The notes beneath the pieces are model-generated. The model was not told the origin of the DNA, searched no databases, and saw only the letters and a program-made list of their open reading frames with translations. This document shows, one piece after another, positions 63,601-64,000 of a stretch of DNA of 64,000 bases. The stretch is taken from NCBI GenBank assembly GCA_008360975.2, contig CM039183.1, positions 76,275,850-76,339,849 of the forward strand. Reading direction: 5' to 3'. The DNA comes from Lichenostomus cassidix. Its lineage: Eukaryota > Chordata > Aves > Passeriformes > Meliphagidae. Each line of letters opens with the position of its first letter. Position 1 is the stretch's first letter. Both the position numbers and the translations under genes were made by a program.

Positions 63601-63672
63601 GCGCTCCCGGAAACTCTGAGCGATGCCCTCCGACAGTGGTTTGAGCTGGTGACTGCCTCCGACACTCTCTAG
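480..63672 (+). CDS. MDN1: MDN1 midasin, AAA+ ribosome-assembly ATPase, 82 exons, 5' end missing
   Basis: Span of the split coding region; the exons are listed separately. Joined, they give 4,638 codons and a TAG stop at 63670-63672, open throughout, with every junction phase agreeing. Order seen: end of AAA2, then AAA3, AAA4, AAA5 and AAA6 with P-loops at residues 145-152, 451-458, 817-824 and 1129-1136; a long helical linker (about 1472-3705); an Asp/Glu-rich tether (3706-4317); a C-terminal MIDAS domain with DxSxS at 4432-4436. This architecture is unique to midasin/Rea1. The family works in the nucleolus and nucleoplasm, where ATP hydrolysis in the ring lets the MIDAS head remove the UBL-domain factors WDR12/Ytm1 and NLE1/Rsa4 from pre-60S particles. 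The family length of about 5,600 residues implies about 950 residues upstream of the window. Introns not listed separately show nothing beyond splice signals. Confidence 0.98.
793..903 (+). CDS. MDN1: MDN1 window exon 2 (end of AAA2)
   Basis: Residues 50-86, 37 whole codons. Acceptor tcctag|ggc, donor cag|gtaggc. Contains GFCLSFLTQLDRSSHP and ends NIKSLLKQ, the connector between AAA2 and AAA3. Confidence 0.95.
1730..1881 (+). CDS. MDN1: MDN1 window exon 3 (AAA2-AAA3 junction)
   Basis: Residues 87-137. Acceptor ccttag|caa, donor cagg|gtaagt, ending in phase 2. Contains IEGYWISAGDKEPTVDESY and ends VRVVSAG, leading directly into the AAA3 P-loop strand in the next exon. Confidence 0.95.
2335..2513 (+). 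CDS. MDN1: MDN1 window exon 4 (AAA3 Walker A)
   Basis: Residues 137-197. Acceptor tttcag|g, donor gaag|gtaagt. Carries the AAA3 P-loop GETSVGKT at 145-152 with Lys151 as the ATP-phosphate contact, then RINNHEHTDIQEYIG, a characteristic midasin stretch. Confidence 0.97.
2898..3106 (+). CDS. MDN1: MDN1 window exon 5 (AAA3 Walker B and sensor I)
   Basis: Residues 197-266. Acceptor cccaag|gc, donor aag|gtctgt. Walker B is WIVLDELNLAP (Asp212, Glu213) and the sensor-I region is LFATQNPPG. All catalytic residues expected for an active AAA module are present. Confidence 0.97.
3416..4001 (+). mobile_element. Solo LTR of an avian endogenous retrovirus, degenerate
   Basis: A block of about 590 bases in the intron after exon 5 matches, by recognition, a widespread avian LTR. 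Landmarks are the stretch around ttcttcatggtgactggtat, the acagccaggacagctgaccc segment near 3640-3660, the tail around tttatcacttttaccctt and the pyrimidine-rich end near 3925-3945. There are no gag, pol or env sequences and no second LTR nearby, so it is a solo LTR in the same orientation as MDN1. The places where this family has its TATA-like and polyadenylation signals look mutated. Ends are approximate and I could not identify a target-site duplication. The family name is not certain. Confidence 0.8.
4183..4329 (+). CDS. MDN1: MDN1 window exon 6 (AAA3 arginine-finger region)
   Basis: Residues 267-315, 49 whole codons. Acceptor gtttag|gtt, donor caa|gtacga. Begins VLSRAFRNRFVELHFDELP, with the RNR motif expected to supply the Arg finger to the neighbouring module, and continues into the AAA3 small domain. 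Confidence 0.95.
4968..5109 (+). CDS. MDN1: MDN1 window exon 7 (AAA3 small domain)
   Basis: Residues 316-363. Acceptor gacag|tcg, donor gatg|gtgagc. Contains GFITLRDLFRWAERYRLAE, the LRDLFRWAER helix repeated in other midasin AAA modules (compare NLRDLFRWCQ in exon 20). Confidence 0.95.
5237..5371 (+). CDS. MDN1: MDN1 window exon 8 (AAA3 end)
   Basis: Residues 363-408. Acceptor ttgtag|gt, donor ctgg|gtgagt. Reads MLLAGRVRKQEEVDVIQNVI and then EKHFKKN, helical connector at the end of AAA3. Confidence 0.93.
5449..5587 (+). CDS. MDN1: MDN1 window exon 9 (start of AAA4)
   Basis: Residues 408-454. Acceptor gtgcag|ct, donor ctgg|gtaatc. Ends EPVLLVGDTG, so the intron falls inside the AAA4 P-loop, after two bases of the fourth P-loop codon. 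Confidence 0.95.
6526..6664 (+). CDS. MDN1: MDN1 window exon 10 (AAA4 Walker A completed)
   Basis: Residues 454-500. Acceptor ttgcag|g, donor cag|gtttgt. Completes GDTGCGKT (451-458) and continues with HLHMETSDFLGGLRPVRQ, a midasin hallmark. Confidence 0.97.
6767..6897 (+). CDS. MDN1: MDN1 window exon 11 (AAA4 Walker B)
   Basis: Residues 501-544. Acceptor cttag|gag, donor acag|gtatgt. Contains GFFLLDEISLADDSVLERL with Walker B Asp529 and Glu530 intact. Confidence 0.97.
7361..7505 (+). CDS. MDN1: MDN1 window exon 12 (AAA4 sensor I)
   Basis: Residues 544-592. Acceptor ctctag|t, donor gag|gtaaat. Ends FRILATMNPGGDFGKKE, carrying the sensor-I Asn; the intron lies just before the RNR arginine-finger helix, nearly as in AAA3. 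Confidence 0.96.
7635..7685 (+). repeat. Short tandem duplication, 22-base unit, period 29
   Basis: The 22-base string beginning cattgctctaaagatgg occurs at 7635-7656 and again at 7664-7685, identical in both copies, in the intron after exon 12. No function is suggested. Confidence 0.85.
8633..8762 (+). CDS. MDN1: MDN1 window exon 13 (AAA4 arginine finger)
   Basis: Residues 593-636. Acceptor ttgcag|ctt, donor gaag|gtgagt. Begins LSPALRNRFTEIWCPQS, with the RNR finger motif. Confidence 0.96.
9313..9543 (+). CDS. MDN1: MDN1 window exon 14 (AAA4 small domain)
   Basis: Residues 636-713. Acceptor tttag|gg, donor cag|gtaagc. Contains SVRDILSWVNFMNVM, the small-domain helix, and ends VYIDGIGSG. 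Confidence 0.95.
10293..10490 (+). CDS. MDN1: MDN1 window exon 15 (AAA4-AAA5 connector), GC splice donor
   Basis: Residues 713-779. Acceptor ttacag|gt. Ends IHPFFIPRG, conserved in the family, with donor gag|gcaaga: a GC rather than GT intron start at 10491-10492. The three nearest downstream GT sites (10501, 10507, 10511) would all put exon 16 out of frame. Confidence 0.93.
10491..11944 (+). other. MDN1: Intron after exon 15, GC-AG type
   Basis: 1,454 bases beginning gcaaga and ending ttttag. AT-rich, with no repeat, RNA gene or reading frame that I can support. Confidence 0.85.
11945..12150 (+). CDS. MDN1: MDN1 window exon 16 (AAA5 Walker A)
   Basis: Residues 779-847. Acceptor ttttag|gc, donor acg|gtaata. 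Carries ILLEGSPGVGKTSLVAALA; P-loop 817-824, Lys823. Confidence 0.97.
12678..12800 (+). CDS. MDN1: MDN1 window exon 17 (AAA5 Walker B)
   Basis: Residues 848-888. Acceptor caaag|gat, donor gag|gtaagt. Reads DLFGTDLPVEGGKGGEFAW and ends HWIVLDE, so the intron follows the Walker B Glu888 exactly. Confidence 0.97.
13720..13917 (+). CDS. MDN1: MDN1 window exon 18 (AAA5 sensor I and finger), GC splice donor
   Basis: Residues 889-954, 66 whole codons. Acceptor cctcag|ttg. Begins LNLASQSVLEGLNACFDHR and ends LPRSFLNRFTQ. Donor cag|gcaagc is GC type (13918-13919). A weak GT four codons further (13930) would also keep frame but would insert residues absent from the conserved FTQ-V junction. Confidence 0.93.
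14007..14114 (+). CDS. MDN1: MDN1 window exon 19 (AAA5)
   Basis: Residues 955-990, 36 whole codons. Acceptor ttacag|gtg, only 89 bases after exon 18; donor aag|gtaaat. Reads VYVDPLSAEDMEFIGNTLF. Confidence 0.94.
14690..14878 (+). CDS. MDN1: MDN1 window exon 20 (AAA5 small domain)
   Basis: Residues 991-1053. Acceptor ttcag|att, donor aag|gtgagc. Contains GPWEFNLRDLFRWCQLML and VFLVYGERMRT, both strongly midasin-like. Confidence 0.96.
15655..15744 (+). CDS. MDN1: MDN1 window exon 21
   Basis: Residues 1054-1083, 30 whole codons. Acceptor ttctag|gtt, donor cag|gtaaac. Reads VISIFRDIFGQEANVYTGT; joins AAA5 to AAA6. Confidence 0.94.
15839..16099 (+). CDS. MDN1: MDN1 window exon 22 (AAA6 Walker A)
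   Basis: Residues 1084-1170, 87 whole codons. Acceptor ttccag|att, donor cag|gtaaat. Carries MVILVGPAAVGKTSLVELL; P-loop 1129-1136, Lys1135. Ends AMDTTELLGGFEQ. Confidence 0.97.
16229..16499 (+). CDS. MDN1: MDN1 window exon 23 (AAA6 insert)
   Basis: Residues 1171-1261. Acceptor ttgcag|gtt, donor gcag|gtatgt. Begins VDINRPWQRLLGKVESAV; helical insert between Walker A and Walker B of AAA6, ending LIQRLNNKINSYTKA. Confidence 0.95.
17016..17175 (+). CDS. MDN1: MDN1 window exon 24 (AAA6 degenerate Walker B)
   Basis: Residues 1261-1314. Acceptor ttcag|ag, donor gcaa|gtaaga. Ends GDWLLMDNVNFC: the Walker B Asp (1308) is kept but the catalytic Glu is Asn1309, so AAA6 probably binds but does not efficiently hydrolyse ATP. 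Confidence 0.96.
17474..17590 (+). CDS. MDN1: MDN1 window exon 25 (AAA6)
   Basis: Residues 1314-1353. Acceptor atgtag|c, donor tcag|gtactt. Reads PSVLDRLNALLEPGGVLTMS. Confidence 0.96.
18670..18725 (+). mobile_element. Probable CR1 LINE 3'-end fragment
   Basis: The stretch aggtcccttccaactt (18690-18705) with its surroundings resembles the extreme 3' end of avian CR1 elements in sense orientation. It ends a few bases before the splice acceptor at 18731-18733. It is too short for certainty; boundaries are estimates. Confidence 0.5.
18734..18942 (+). CDS. MDN1: MDN1 window exon 26 (AAA6 sensor and finger)
   Basis: Residues 1353-1423. Acceptor caacag|g, donor gcag|gtaaaa. Begins LFLSMDPVHGEISRAMRNRG: the sensor-I position is Asp rather than Asn, while the RNR motif is kept. 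A CR1-like tail lies just upstream of the acceptor. Confidence 0.95.
19496..19641 (+). CDS. MDN1: MDN1 window exon 27 (AAA6 end)
   Basis: Residues 1423-1471. Acceptor tttcag|gt, donor aag|gtaaaa. Contains AAVLIVQQIQRGFGLAKSF; helices closing AAA6 before the linker. Confidence 0.92.
20115..20317 (+). CDS. MDN1: MDN1 window exon 28 (linker)
   Basis: Residues 1472-1539. Acceptor ttgtag|ctt, donor gcag|gtaggc. Contains VGLWPDSLPSGLFAAEDSLL; first exon of the long linker that follows the AAA ring. Confidence 0.93.
21427..21647 (+). CDS. MDN1: MDN1 window exon 29 (linker)
   Basis: Residues 1539-1613. Acceptor tttcag|g, donor cttg|gtatgt. Contains TLQDLEKVMQSTNPESLKF and ends WLNSLAKNLPQGL. Confidence 0.94.
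22261..22436 (+). repeat. Diverged direct repeat, copy 1 (intron after exon 29)
   Basis: Shares the strings ctgtaaagtagaaaat and ccccacaaaa, the segment around agatgcattgagagg and gattttcacaaa with copy 2 at 23861-24055, in the same order and orientation about 1.6 kb downstream. Could be a local duplication or two copies of an unrecognised element. Confidence 0.75.
22674..22787 (+). CDS. MDN1: MDN1 window exon 30 (linker)
   Basis: Residues 1613-1651. Acceptor ctacag|at, donor acag|gtactt. Reads DSVRIQLEAGAVALGCFYA. Confidence 0.92.
23243..23375 (+). CDS. MDN1: MDN1 window exon 31 (linker)
   Basis: Residues 1651-1695. Acceptor ttccag|at, donor atcg|gtgcgt. Contains MPLDPRWNMQFLEIIRNSI, a conserved linker segment. 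Confidence 0.93.
23861..24055 (+). repeat. Diverged direct repeat, copy 2, with internal hairpin
   Basis: Second copy of the segment at 22261-22436, in the intron after exon 31. It differs mainly by an inserted imperfect inverted repeat (23927-23991): a G/T-rich arm starting tgtgggg and an A/C-rich arm ending ccccaca, so transcribed RNA could fold into a long hairpin. Confidence 0.75.
24253..24362 (+). CDS. MDN1: MDN1 window exon 32 (linker)
   Basis: Residues 1695-1732. Acceptor ttcag|g, donor aaaa|gtgggt. Reads AMLFLDRERRSYTEKSLIA and ends VLRMSLDFHK. Confidence 0.91.
25034..25167 (+). CDS. MDN1: MDN1 window exon 33 (linker)
   Basis: Residues 1732-1776. Acceptor cctcag|at, donor gat|gtgagt. 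Contains LPHGIVVNLAAFFELWDAF. Confidence 0.93.
25880..26040 (+). CDS. MDN1: MDN1 window exon 34 (linker)
   Basis: Residues 1777-1830. Acceptor tgttag|gtt, donor acaa|gtgagt. Contains SLWRDRFWAVSDAV and LLALHWHWVMKHLIDRIP. Confidence 0.93.
26391..26511 (+). CDS. MDN1: MDN1 window exon 35 (linker)
   Basis: Residues 1830-1870. Acceptor aaaag|g, donor aag|gtatca. Reads ISREIQSVSQQIQSCLVNP and ends LQKSLGRPLPFK. Confidence 0.92.
27609..27819 (+). CDS. MDN1: MDN1 window exon 36 (linker)
   Basis: Residues 1871-1941. Acceptor ttccag|gat, donor ctgg|gtaggt. Begins DKLGMECFSQLKALSKPLN; helical. Confidence 0.92.
27961..28192 (+). CDS. MDN1: MDN1 window exon 37 (linker)
   Basis: Residues 1941-2018. 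Acceptor aaacag|gt, donor gaag|gtaaga. Contains VQLWPAMEYMGVLWQYKLTA, a conserved stem motif. Confidence 0.92.
28972..29098 (+). CDS. MDN1: MDN1 window exon 38 (linker)
   Basis: Residues 2018-2060. Acceptor ctacag|g, donor gaa|gtaaga. Contains LAQFIAFSLKLTPAASHQL. Confidence 0.9.
29967..30137 (+). CDS. MDN1: MDN1 window exon 39 (linker)
   Basis: Residues 2061-2117, 57 whole codons. Acceptor ctgtag|ata, donor aag|gtttgt. Contains AVLASFWSSTFTTDPDYWL. Confidence 0.93.
30281..30495 (+). CDS. MDN1: MDN1 window exon 40 (linker)
   Basis: Residues 2118-2189. Acceptor atttag|ggc, donor ttag|gtatta. Contains SPWDVSGLPVLSSSHVTLG, one of the best-conserved linker segments. Confidence 0.95.
30593..30974 (+). 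CDS. MDN1: MDN1 window exon 41 (linker)
   Basis: Residues 2189-2316. Acceptor ctccag|a, donor gag|gtgagt. Contains GSLWVLIGLVQIQMWLPQ and FDPAVKREYKLKY. Confidence 0.95.
31176..31285 (+). CDS. MDN1: MDN1 window exon 42 (linker)
   Basis: Residues 2317-2353. Acceptor ttttag|tta, donor tcag|gtaaca. Reads LYHLDCEWKTHDFSSQLHTG. Confidence 0.92.
32392..33088 (+). CDS. MDN1: MDN1 window exon 43 (linker; largest exon)
   Basis: Residues 2353-2585, 697 bases, open throughout. Acceptor taacag|a, donor cag|gtaagc. Contains EEASWQQSHHHFRKHLAEEY, LQLQHGMRLVASEVYAVL and LVNALLHLRCHVLCRGEMD. Confidence 0.95.
33130..33595 (+). mobile_element. CR1 LINE, 5'-truncated 3' portion, sense orientation
   Basis: Recognised by strings typical of the CR1 3' region in their normal order: gagagccacagaaatcaggg, gagttggggttgttcagctg, ggacaaggtgtaac, tttaaactgaaagagggtaa, ggttggtgagacac, gtccctgcccgtggcagaga and gttggattagatgac. 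It lies in the intron after exon 43, beginning about 40 bases after its donor. There is no coding capacity. CR1 dominates avian genomes and also occurs in other reptiles. The 5' limit is uncertain. Confidence 0.9.
33970..34131 (+). CDS. MDN1: MDN1 window exon 44 (linker)
   Basis: Residues 2586-2639, 54 whole codons. Acceptor ccctag|gca, donor aag|gtaata. Contains NEWDEQERRAQEQEALERSL and a run of seven Glu, a charged helix. Confidence 0.93.
34812..35085 (+). CDS. MDN1: MDN1 window exon 45 (linker)
   Basis: Residues 2640-2731. Acceptor ttcag|gac, donor attg|gtaaga. Contains HQQLCLNFARSLWYQQSLPS and SCYQTGACLVSQFYPLIG. Confidence 0.95.
35211..35243 (+). repeat. Tandem 18-base repeat, acceptor-like
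   Basis: ttttccagagaattt occurs at 35211-35225 and 35229-35243 in the intron after exon 45, duplicating an AG that looks like a splice acceptor. No good exon follows either copy. Confidence 0.7.
36068..36303 (+). CDS. MDN1: MDN1 window exon 46 (linker)
   Basis: Residues 2731-2809. Acceptor ttctag|gt, donor cag|gtaaaa. Contains DSLLGSQLLLSSLLHNTFF and DGPYDFYQHPN. Confidence 0.94.
36961..37056 (+). CDS. MDN1: MDN1 window exon 47 (linker)
   Basis: Residues 2810-2841, 32 whole codons. Acceptor ttgcag|ctg, donor cag|gtaaga. Reads LLVVMDRIRSFPLSSPLSKF, very well conserved. Confidence 0.95.
37292..37386 (+). CDS. MDN1: MDN1 window exon 48 (linker)
   Basis: Residues 2842-2873. Acceptor ttccag|gac, donor tgaa|gtaaga. 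Reads DWEENASRALSLRKHLDLV. Confidence 0.94.
37755..37860 (+). repeat. Possible ancient interspersed repeat fragment
   Basis: The stretch around ttctgagaaaataaac and caacctgcctctaatgg, in the intron after exon 48, resembles old CR1/L3-type repeats found across amniotes. This is a weak recognition, not a measured match. Confidence 0.25.
38056..38180 (+). CDS. MDN1: MDN1 window exon 49 (linker)
   Basis: Residues 2873-2915. Acceptor ttctag|t, donor gaag|gtaagt. Contains WSVSLDNIMKQHVEKSTKHW. Confidence 0.94.
39293..39439 (+). CDS. MDN1: MDN1 window exon 50 (linker)
   Basis: Residues 2915-2964. Acceptor gttcag|ga, donor aagg|gtaagt. Contains LVSTLQAFIEGSTLGEFHA and FHCHVLLMPQV. Confidence 0.93.
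39697..39806 (+). CDS. MDN1: MDN1 window exon 51 (linker)
   Basis: Residues 2964-3000. Acceptor ttctag|at, donor aag|gtaaaa. Reads VLCSILWNLYNYYKQFSECV. Confidence 0.94.
40229..40302 (+). CDS. MDN1: MDN1 window exon 52 (linker)
   Basis: Residues 3001-3025. Acceptor aatag|gaa, donor gcag|gtaagt. Reads EFVKISRWNDVSFWAIKQS. Confidence 0.95.
40351..40399 (+). repeat. Short tcatgattt repeat with partial inverted symmetry
   Basis: tcatgattt occurs at 40352, 40362 and 40384, and atcatgaaat lies between them in near-inverted arrangement, within the 223-base intron between exons 52 and 53. Confidence 0.7.
40526..40721 (+). CDS. MDN1: MDN1 window exon 53 (linker)
   Basis: Residues 3025-3090. Acceptor actag|a, donor aag|gtgact (weak GT donor). 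Begins TLFKFMKKFEVVLDEPCRP. The 3' half is less conserved. Confidence 0.9.
40722..42172 (+). other. MDN1: Intron after exon 53
   Basis: 1,451 bases. An open frame runs on from exon 53 to 40934 but has no midasin similarity that I recognise. No repeat or RNA gene seen. Confidence 0.75.
42173..42332 (+). CDS. MDN1: MDN1 window exon 54 (linker)
   Basis: Residues 3091-3144. Acceptor ttttcag|agg, donor acag|gttagg. Reads RALPEECQDGIAFHTESLQ and LTKKMKKMCRA. Phase and similarity support direct joining to exon 53. Confidence 0.9.
42497..42643 (+). CDS. MDN1: MDN1 window exon 55 (linker)
   Basis: Residues 3144-3193. Acceptor cacag|gt, donor acag|gtgagc. Contains SEAKHIQMQKQRALSDLFKS, highly conserved. 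Confidence 0.95.
43056..43182 (+). CDS. MDN1: MDN1 window exon 56 (linker)
   Basis: Residues 3193-3235. Acceptor ttccag|gt, donor ccac|gtatgt. Reads LSYRKGLSWSRSKDYQEVL. Confidence 0.93.
44064..44169 (+). CDS. MDN1: MDN1 window exon 57 (linker)
   Basis: Residues 3235-3270. Acceptor gccag|g, donor aag|gtaaaa. Contains SSAWDGCQKYFYRSLARHSR. Confidence 0.95.
45262..45377 (+). CDS. MDN1: MDN1 window exon 58 (linker)
   Basis: Residues 3271-3309. Acceptor gtttag|gat, donor taag|gtattt. Contains GFTAHLMQMLVRQRRSLTAL. Confidence 0.95.
46397..46876 (+). CDS. MDN1: MDN1 window exon 59 (linker)
   Basis: Residues 3309-3469, 480 bases. Acceptor tactag|g, donor cctg|gtgagt. Contains FPPQDSMQRWTDRLQQLSMQ, PDLIPTELKHLSPV and QLPPGCRMRSKDQLW, separated by a less conserved stretch. 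Confidence 0.94.
47408..47634 (+). CDS. MDN1: MDN1 window exon 60 (linker)
   Basis: Residues 3469-3545. Acceptor ttgcag|g, donor agtg|gtaagg. Contains DFEVCTSAVSCLLEVSAQLQ and QMALIKSLKYIQEEV. Confidence 0.93.
47981..48127 (+). CDS. MDN1: MDN1 window exon 61 (linker)
   Basis: Residues 3545-3594. Acceptor caaaag|ga with a short pyrimidine tract, donor aatg|gtaagt. Contains DEEFVEQFSTKVEAVIHAVL, then a Lys/Glu-rich stretch. Confidence 0.9.
48346..48518 (+). CDS. MDN1: MDN1 window exon 62 (linker)
   Basis: Residues 3594-3651. Acceptor acaaag|ag, chosen because the AG two bases later would give an early stop; donor aag|gtaaaa. Contains GHITKLLDEDLSADLESLHV. Confidence 0.92.
48888..49049 (+). 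CDS. MDN1: MDN1 window exon 63 (end of linker)
   Basis: Residues 3652-3705, 54 whole codons. Acceptor ctgcag|ttc, donor aaa|gtaagt. Contains SDLILFYLTISLASHRSTGK and ends SIFTELALK; helical end of the stem. Confidence 0.95.
49180..49317 (+). CDS. MDN1: MDN1 window exon 64 (start of acidic tether), GC splice donor
   Basis: Residues 3706-3751, 46 whole codons. Acceptor ttccag|ggg. Contains EGATEFHDYEDGGIGEGEG, an invariant midasin signature. Donor cag|gcaagt is the ideal GC-type donor (49318-49319); exon 65 follows in phase 0. Confidence 0.94.
49545..49686 (+). CDS. MDN1: MDN1 window exon 65 (acidic tether)
   Basis: Residues 3752-3799. Acceptor tttag|ata, donor aaag|gtttgg. Contains GEDNAIEMSEDFEGKMHDGE, highly conserved. 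Confidence 0.94.
49915..50084 (+). CDS. MDN1: MDN1 window exon 66 (acidic tether), NAGNAG acceptor
   Basis: Residues 3799-3855. Acceptor cag|aag allows an alternative start three bases later that would drop one Glu. Contains KLDERLWGDEDDDDDEDAS and KTEETGPGMDE. Confidence 0.93.
50314..50457 (+). CDS. MDN1: MDN1 window exon 67 (acidic tether)
   Basis: Residues 3856-3903, 48 whole codons. Acceptor aatag|gag, donor gag|gtaaaa. Begins EDSELVAKDDNLGTANKDN; Lys/Glu-rich, probably disordered. Confidence 0.94.
51108..51240 (+). CDS. MDN1: MDN1 window exon 68 (acidic tether)
   Basis: Residues 3904-3948. Acceptor gacag|cgt, donor gaag|gtagag. Contains EYDDNEVDPYHGQQEKEPEV and LDLPDNLNLEN, both conserved. 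Confidence 0.94.
51862..52178 (+). CDS. MDN1: MDN1 window exon 69 (acidic tether), NAGNAG acceptor
   Basis: Residues 3948-4053. Acceptor cag|aag again permits loss of one Glu. Donor cag|gtagag. Low-complexity Glu/Asp/Asn/Lys composition, little sequence conservation expected; ends NEDQGLQPQ, which is conserved. Confidence 0.9.
52441..52602 (+). CDS. MDN1: MDN1 window exon 70 (acidic tether)
   Basis: Residues 4054-4107, 54 whole codons. Acceptor tttcag|gaa, donor gag|gtaaat. Contains GQTGQENLQSDSAVELAGEA. Confidence 0.92.
52975..53076 (+). CDS. MDN1: MDN1 window exon 71 (acidic tether)
   Basis: Residues 4108-4141, 34 whole codons. Acceptor ttctag|gaa, donor cag|gttcat (weak). Contains NQSEGHESTRMARMASQKQS. 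Confidence 0.92.
53238..53439 (+). CDS. MDN1: MDN1 window exon 72 (basic patch within tether)
   Basis: Residues 4142-4209. Acceptor tttcag|agt, donor tacg|gtacag. Contains SFKRKPGQADNERSMGDHNE and HKRLRT, basic clusters that could act as a nuclear localisation signal, then DADAFEHIKQGS-like EADAFEHIKQGSEHYDAQTY. Confidence 0.95.
53909..54076 (+). CDS. MDN1: MDN1 window exon 73 (acidic tether)
   Basis: Residues 4209-4265. Acceptor gtgcag|at, donor cctg|gtacat. Reads DVASKEQEKPFMPPEEKEEE; Glu-rich. Confidence 0.92.
54077..55571 (+). other. MDN1: Intron after exon 73
   Basis: 1,495 bases. Holds an A-rich low-complexity tract at 54491-54539 (A runs broken by C). No RNA gene, exon or recognisable transposon seen. 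Confidence 0.75.
55572..55729 (+). CDS. MDN1: MDN1 window exon 74 (tether to MIDAS)
   Basis: Residues 4265-4317. Acceptor ttgtag|ga, donor cag|gtagga. Ends ERSKDSTIHTAHQFLMDTTQ, a conserved motif before the MIDAS head. Confidence 0.95.
55730..57539 (+). other. MDN1: Intron after exon 74, longest in the window
   Basis: 1,810 bases. A minus-strand 119-codon frame overlaps exon 74 and the start of this intron (55528-55887) and is a shadow. Nothing else that I can support. Confidence 0.75.
57540..57629 (+). CDS. MDN1: MDN1 window exon 75 (pre-MIDAS helix)
   Basis: Residues 4318-4347, 30 whole codons. Acceptor ttctag|ctc, used because the later ATTAG would cause an immediate stop; donor gag|gtttgt. 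Reads LIIRDPEELRKELERQLEAW. Confidence 0.93.
58016..58131 (+). CDS. MDN1: MDN1 window exon 76 (pre-MIDAS)
   Basis: Residues 4348-4386. Acceptor ttgtag|gag, donor tgaa|gtaagt. Contains LTAPLSQQLCEQLRLILEPT, ending QAAKLK. Confidence 0.96.
58753..58927 (+). CDS. MDN1: MDN1 window exon 77 (MIDAS metal-site motif)
   Basis: Residues 4386-4444. Acceptor tttcag|a, donor cag|gtaaaa. Contains GKRLNMRKVIPYIASQFRKD and QICLAIDDSSSMIDNHSKQ; DxSxS (Asp4432, Ser4434, Ser4436) coordinates the metal that binds an acidic residue of the substrate UBL domain. Confidence 0.97.
59538..59611 (+). CDS. MDN1: MDN1 window exon 78 (MIDAS)
   Basis: Residues 4445-4469. Acceptor aacag|ctt, donor gtag|gtgagt. Reads LAYESLAVIGNALTLLEVGQ. 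Confidence 0.96.
59705..59819 (+). CDS. MDN1: MDN1 window exon 79 (MIDAS)
   Basis: Residues 4469-4507. Acceptor taaag|c, 93 bases after exon 78; donor cag|gtacac. Reads FGETVQLLHPFHEQFSDQSG. Confidence 0.95.
60280..60343 (+). CDS. MDN1: MDN1 window exon 80 (MIDAS)
   Basis: Residues 4508-4529, the shortest exon. Acceptor ctgcag|ttt, donor ccgg|gtgagt. Reads FLESSANMFAAAQQLSQNI. Confidence 0.95.
60344..61997 (+). other. MDN1: Intron after exon 80
   Basis: 1,654 bases, visibly more G+C-rich than neighbouring introns between about 60600 and 61650. Contains the tRNA-like remnant at 61562-61627 on the minus strand. The rest could be old repeat sequence that I cannot name. Confidence 0.7.
61562..61627 (-). 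repeat. tRNA-like remnant (possible SINE head or tRNA pseudogene)
   Basis: On the minus strand, an A-box-like tagctcagtaga (61606-61617) is followed about 25 bases later by a B-box-like agctcgaatct (61571-61581) and then by tcctcca, resembling a tRNA 3' end. The D arm can pair (gctc/gagc) but the D loop is short and the T stem and acceptor stem pair poorly, so it is not a working tRNA. Identity as a SINE head is inference. Confidence 0.4.
61998..62140 (+). CDS. MDN1: MDN1 window exon 81 (MIDAS)
   Basis: Residues 4529-4576. Acceptor ctcag|aa, donor cgg|gtaagt. Contains LLIVSDGRGLFLEGKERVTA, with the SDG loop (Asp4539) that completes the metal site, and NIFVIFVVLDNP. Confidence 0.97.
62141..63483 (+). 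other. MDN1: Intron after exon 81
   Basis: 1,343 bases ending in the acceptor cttacag at 63477-63483. No repeat, RNA gene or exon that I can support. Confidence 0.75.
63484..63672 (+). CDS. MDN1: MDN1 window exon 82 (C-terminus and stop)
   Basis: Residues 4577-4638 and stop TAG (63670-63672). Acceptor ttacag|gat. Contains IFKGPGELPEIRSYMEEFPF, FYMILRDVNALPETLSDALR and ends QWFELVTASDTL, matching the family C-terminus. Confidence 0.98.
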   Translation, partial: DSILDIKVPIFKGPGELPEIRSYMEEFPFPFYMILRDVNALPETLSDALRQWFELVTASDTL

Positions 63673-64000
63673 ACTTTGTAGACAAGGTCAGGACCCGACT
63701 GCTGCTGCTGAGCCACTGAAATACAAGAAACTGCATTTCACGGGAGGGGTCATAAATAATTCCTAACCAGCATTATCCTGCAGGAGATGCCCTGGGCAGA
63801 GACTGTGTGAGAATGGTTTGGGTGCATCCTCGTGTGTCAGAGGACAGTTAGGCAGTGGTGAGGCTGTCTCCTGCTATTCCCACAAGTAACATAGAACTTG
63901 TCTCATCTTCTCTTGTAGTAACTTATTTTCTTTAAAAGAAAAAGCATTTGTAATATTAACAGAGGTAAAATTATTCCTGCCACTCTCTACCTGCCGTAAG
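63673..64000 (+). other. MDN1: MDN1 3' untranslated region, incomplete
   Basis: Sequence after the stop codon. No AATAAA or ATTAAA polyadenylation signal is present before the window ends, so the transcript probably continues past position 64000. Confidence 0.8.

Noticed and set aside
1..64000. CRISPR arrays, prokaryotic operons, phage or other mobile systems
   Set aside because: The sequence is vertebrate intron-exon DNA throughout; no regularly spaced repeats or prokaryotic gene organisation.

Overview
The window is the interior and 3' end of one large, intron-rich vertebrate gene on the + strand: MDN1, encoding midasin (yeast Rea1/Mdn1), the dynein-like AAA+ ATPase that strips assembly factors from maturing 60S ribosomal particles. 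I could follow 82 coding exons from position 480 to the stop codon at 63670-63672. They join with consistent phase into 4,638 complete codons plus stop with no frameshift or premature stop. Midasin is about 5,600 residues in vertebrates, so roughly 950 N-terminal residues (N-terminal domain, AAA1, most of AAA2) lie before position 1. No second gene was found on either strand.

The host is most likely a bird. The evidence is a CR1 LINE 3' end in the intron after exon 43, a solo endogenous-retrovirus LTR of a type common in birds in the intron after exon 5, a compact gene (about 1 kb maximum for most introns) and close similarity to vertebrate midasin. The species cannot be named from this sequence.

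Layout: exons 1-3, end of AAA2; exons 3-9, AAA3 (P-loop GETSVGKT, Walker B WIVLDE); exons 9-15, AAA4 (GDTGCGKT, FFLLDE); exons 16-21, AAA5 (GSPGVGKT, WIVLDE); exons 22-27, AAA6 (GPAAVGKT, but Walker B WLLMDN without the catalytic Glu); exons 28-63, the long helical linker/stem of about 2,230 residues; exons 64-74, a flexible Asp/Glu-rich segment of about 610 residues; exons 75-82, the C-terminal MIDAS (VWA-like) domain with its DxSxS metal site. The AAA ring supplies ATP-driven movement, the stem and acidic tether carry the MIDAS head, and the head grips the ubiquitin-like domains of NLE1 (Rsa4) and WDR12 (Ytm1) to pull them off pre-60S particles.

Points worth a second look are mostly about gene structure: three GC-AG introns, two NAGNAG acceptors in the acidic region, near-coincident intron positions in AAA3 and AAA4, a diverged direct repeat flanking exons 30-31, a CR1 tail lying against a splice acceptor, and a tRNA-like remnant on the minus strand of the intron after exon 80. 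I found no credible undescribed system; this is a conserved housekeeping gene. Exon numbers are local to the window, and residue numbers count from the first complete codon in exon 1.
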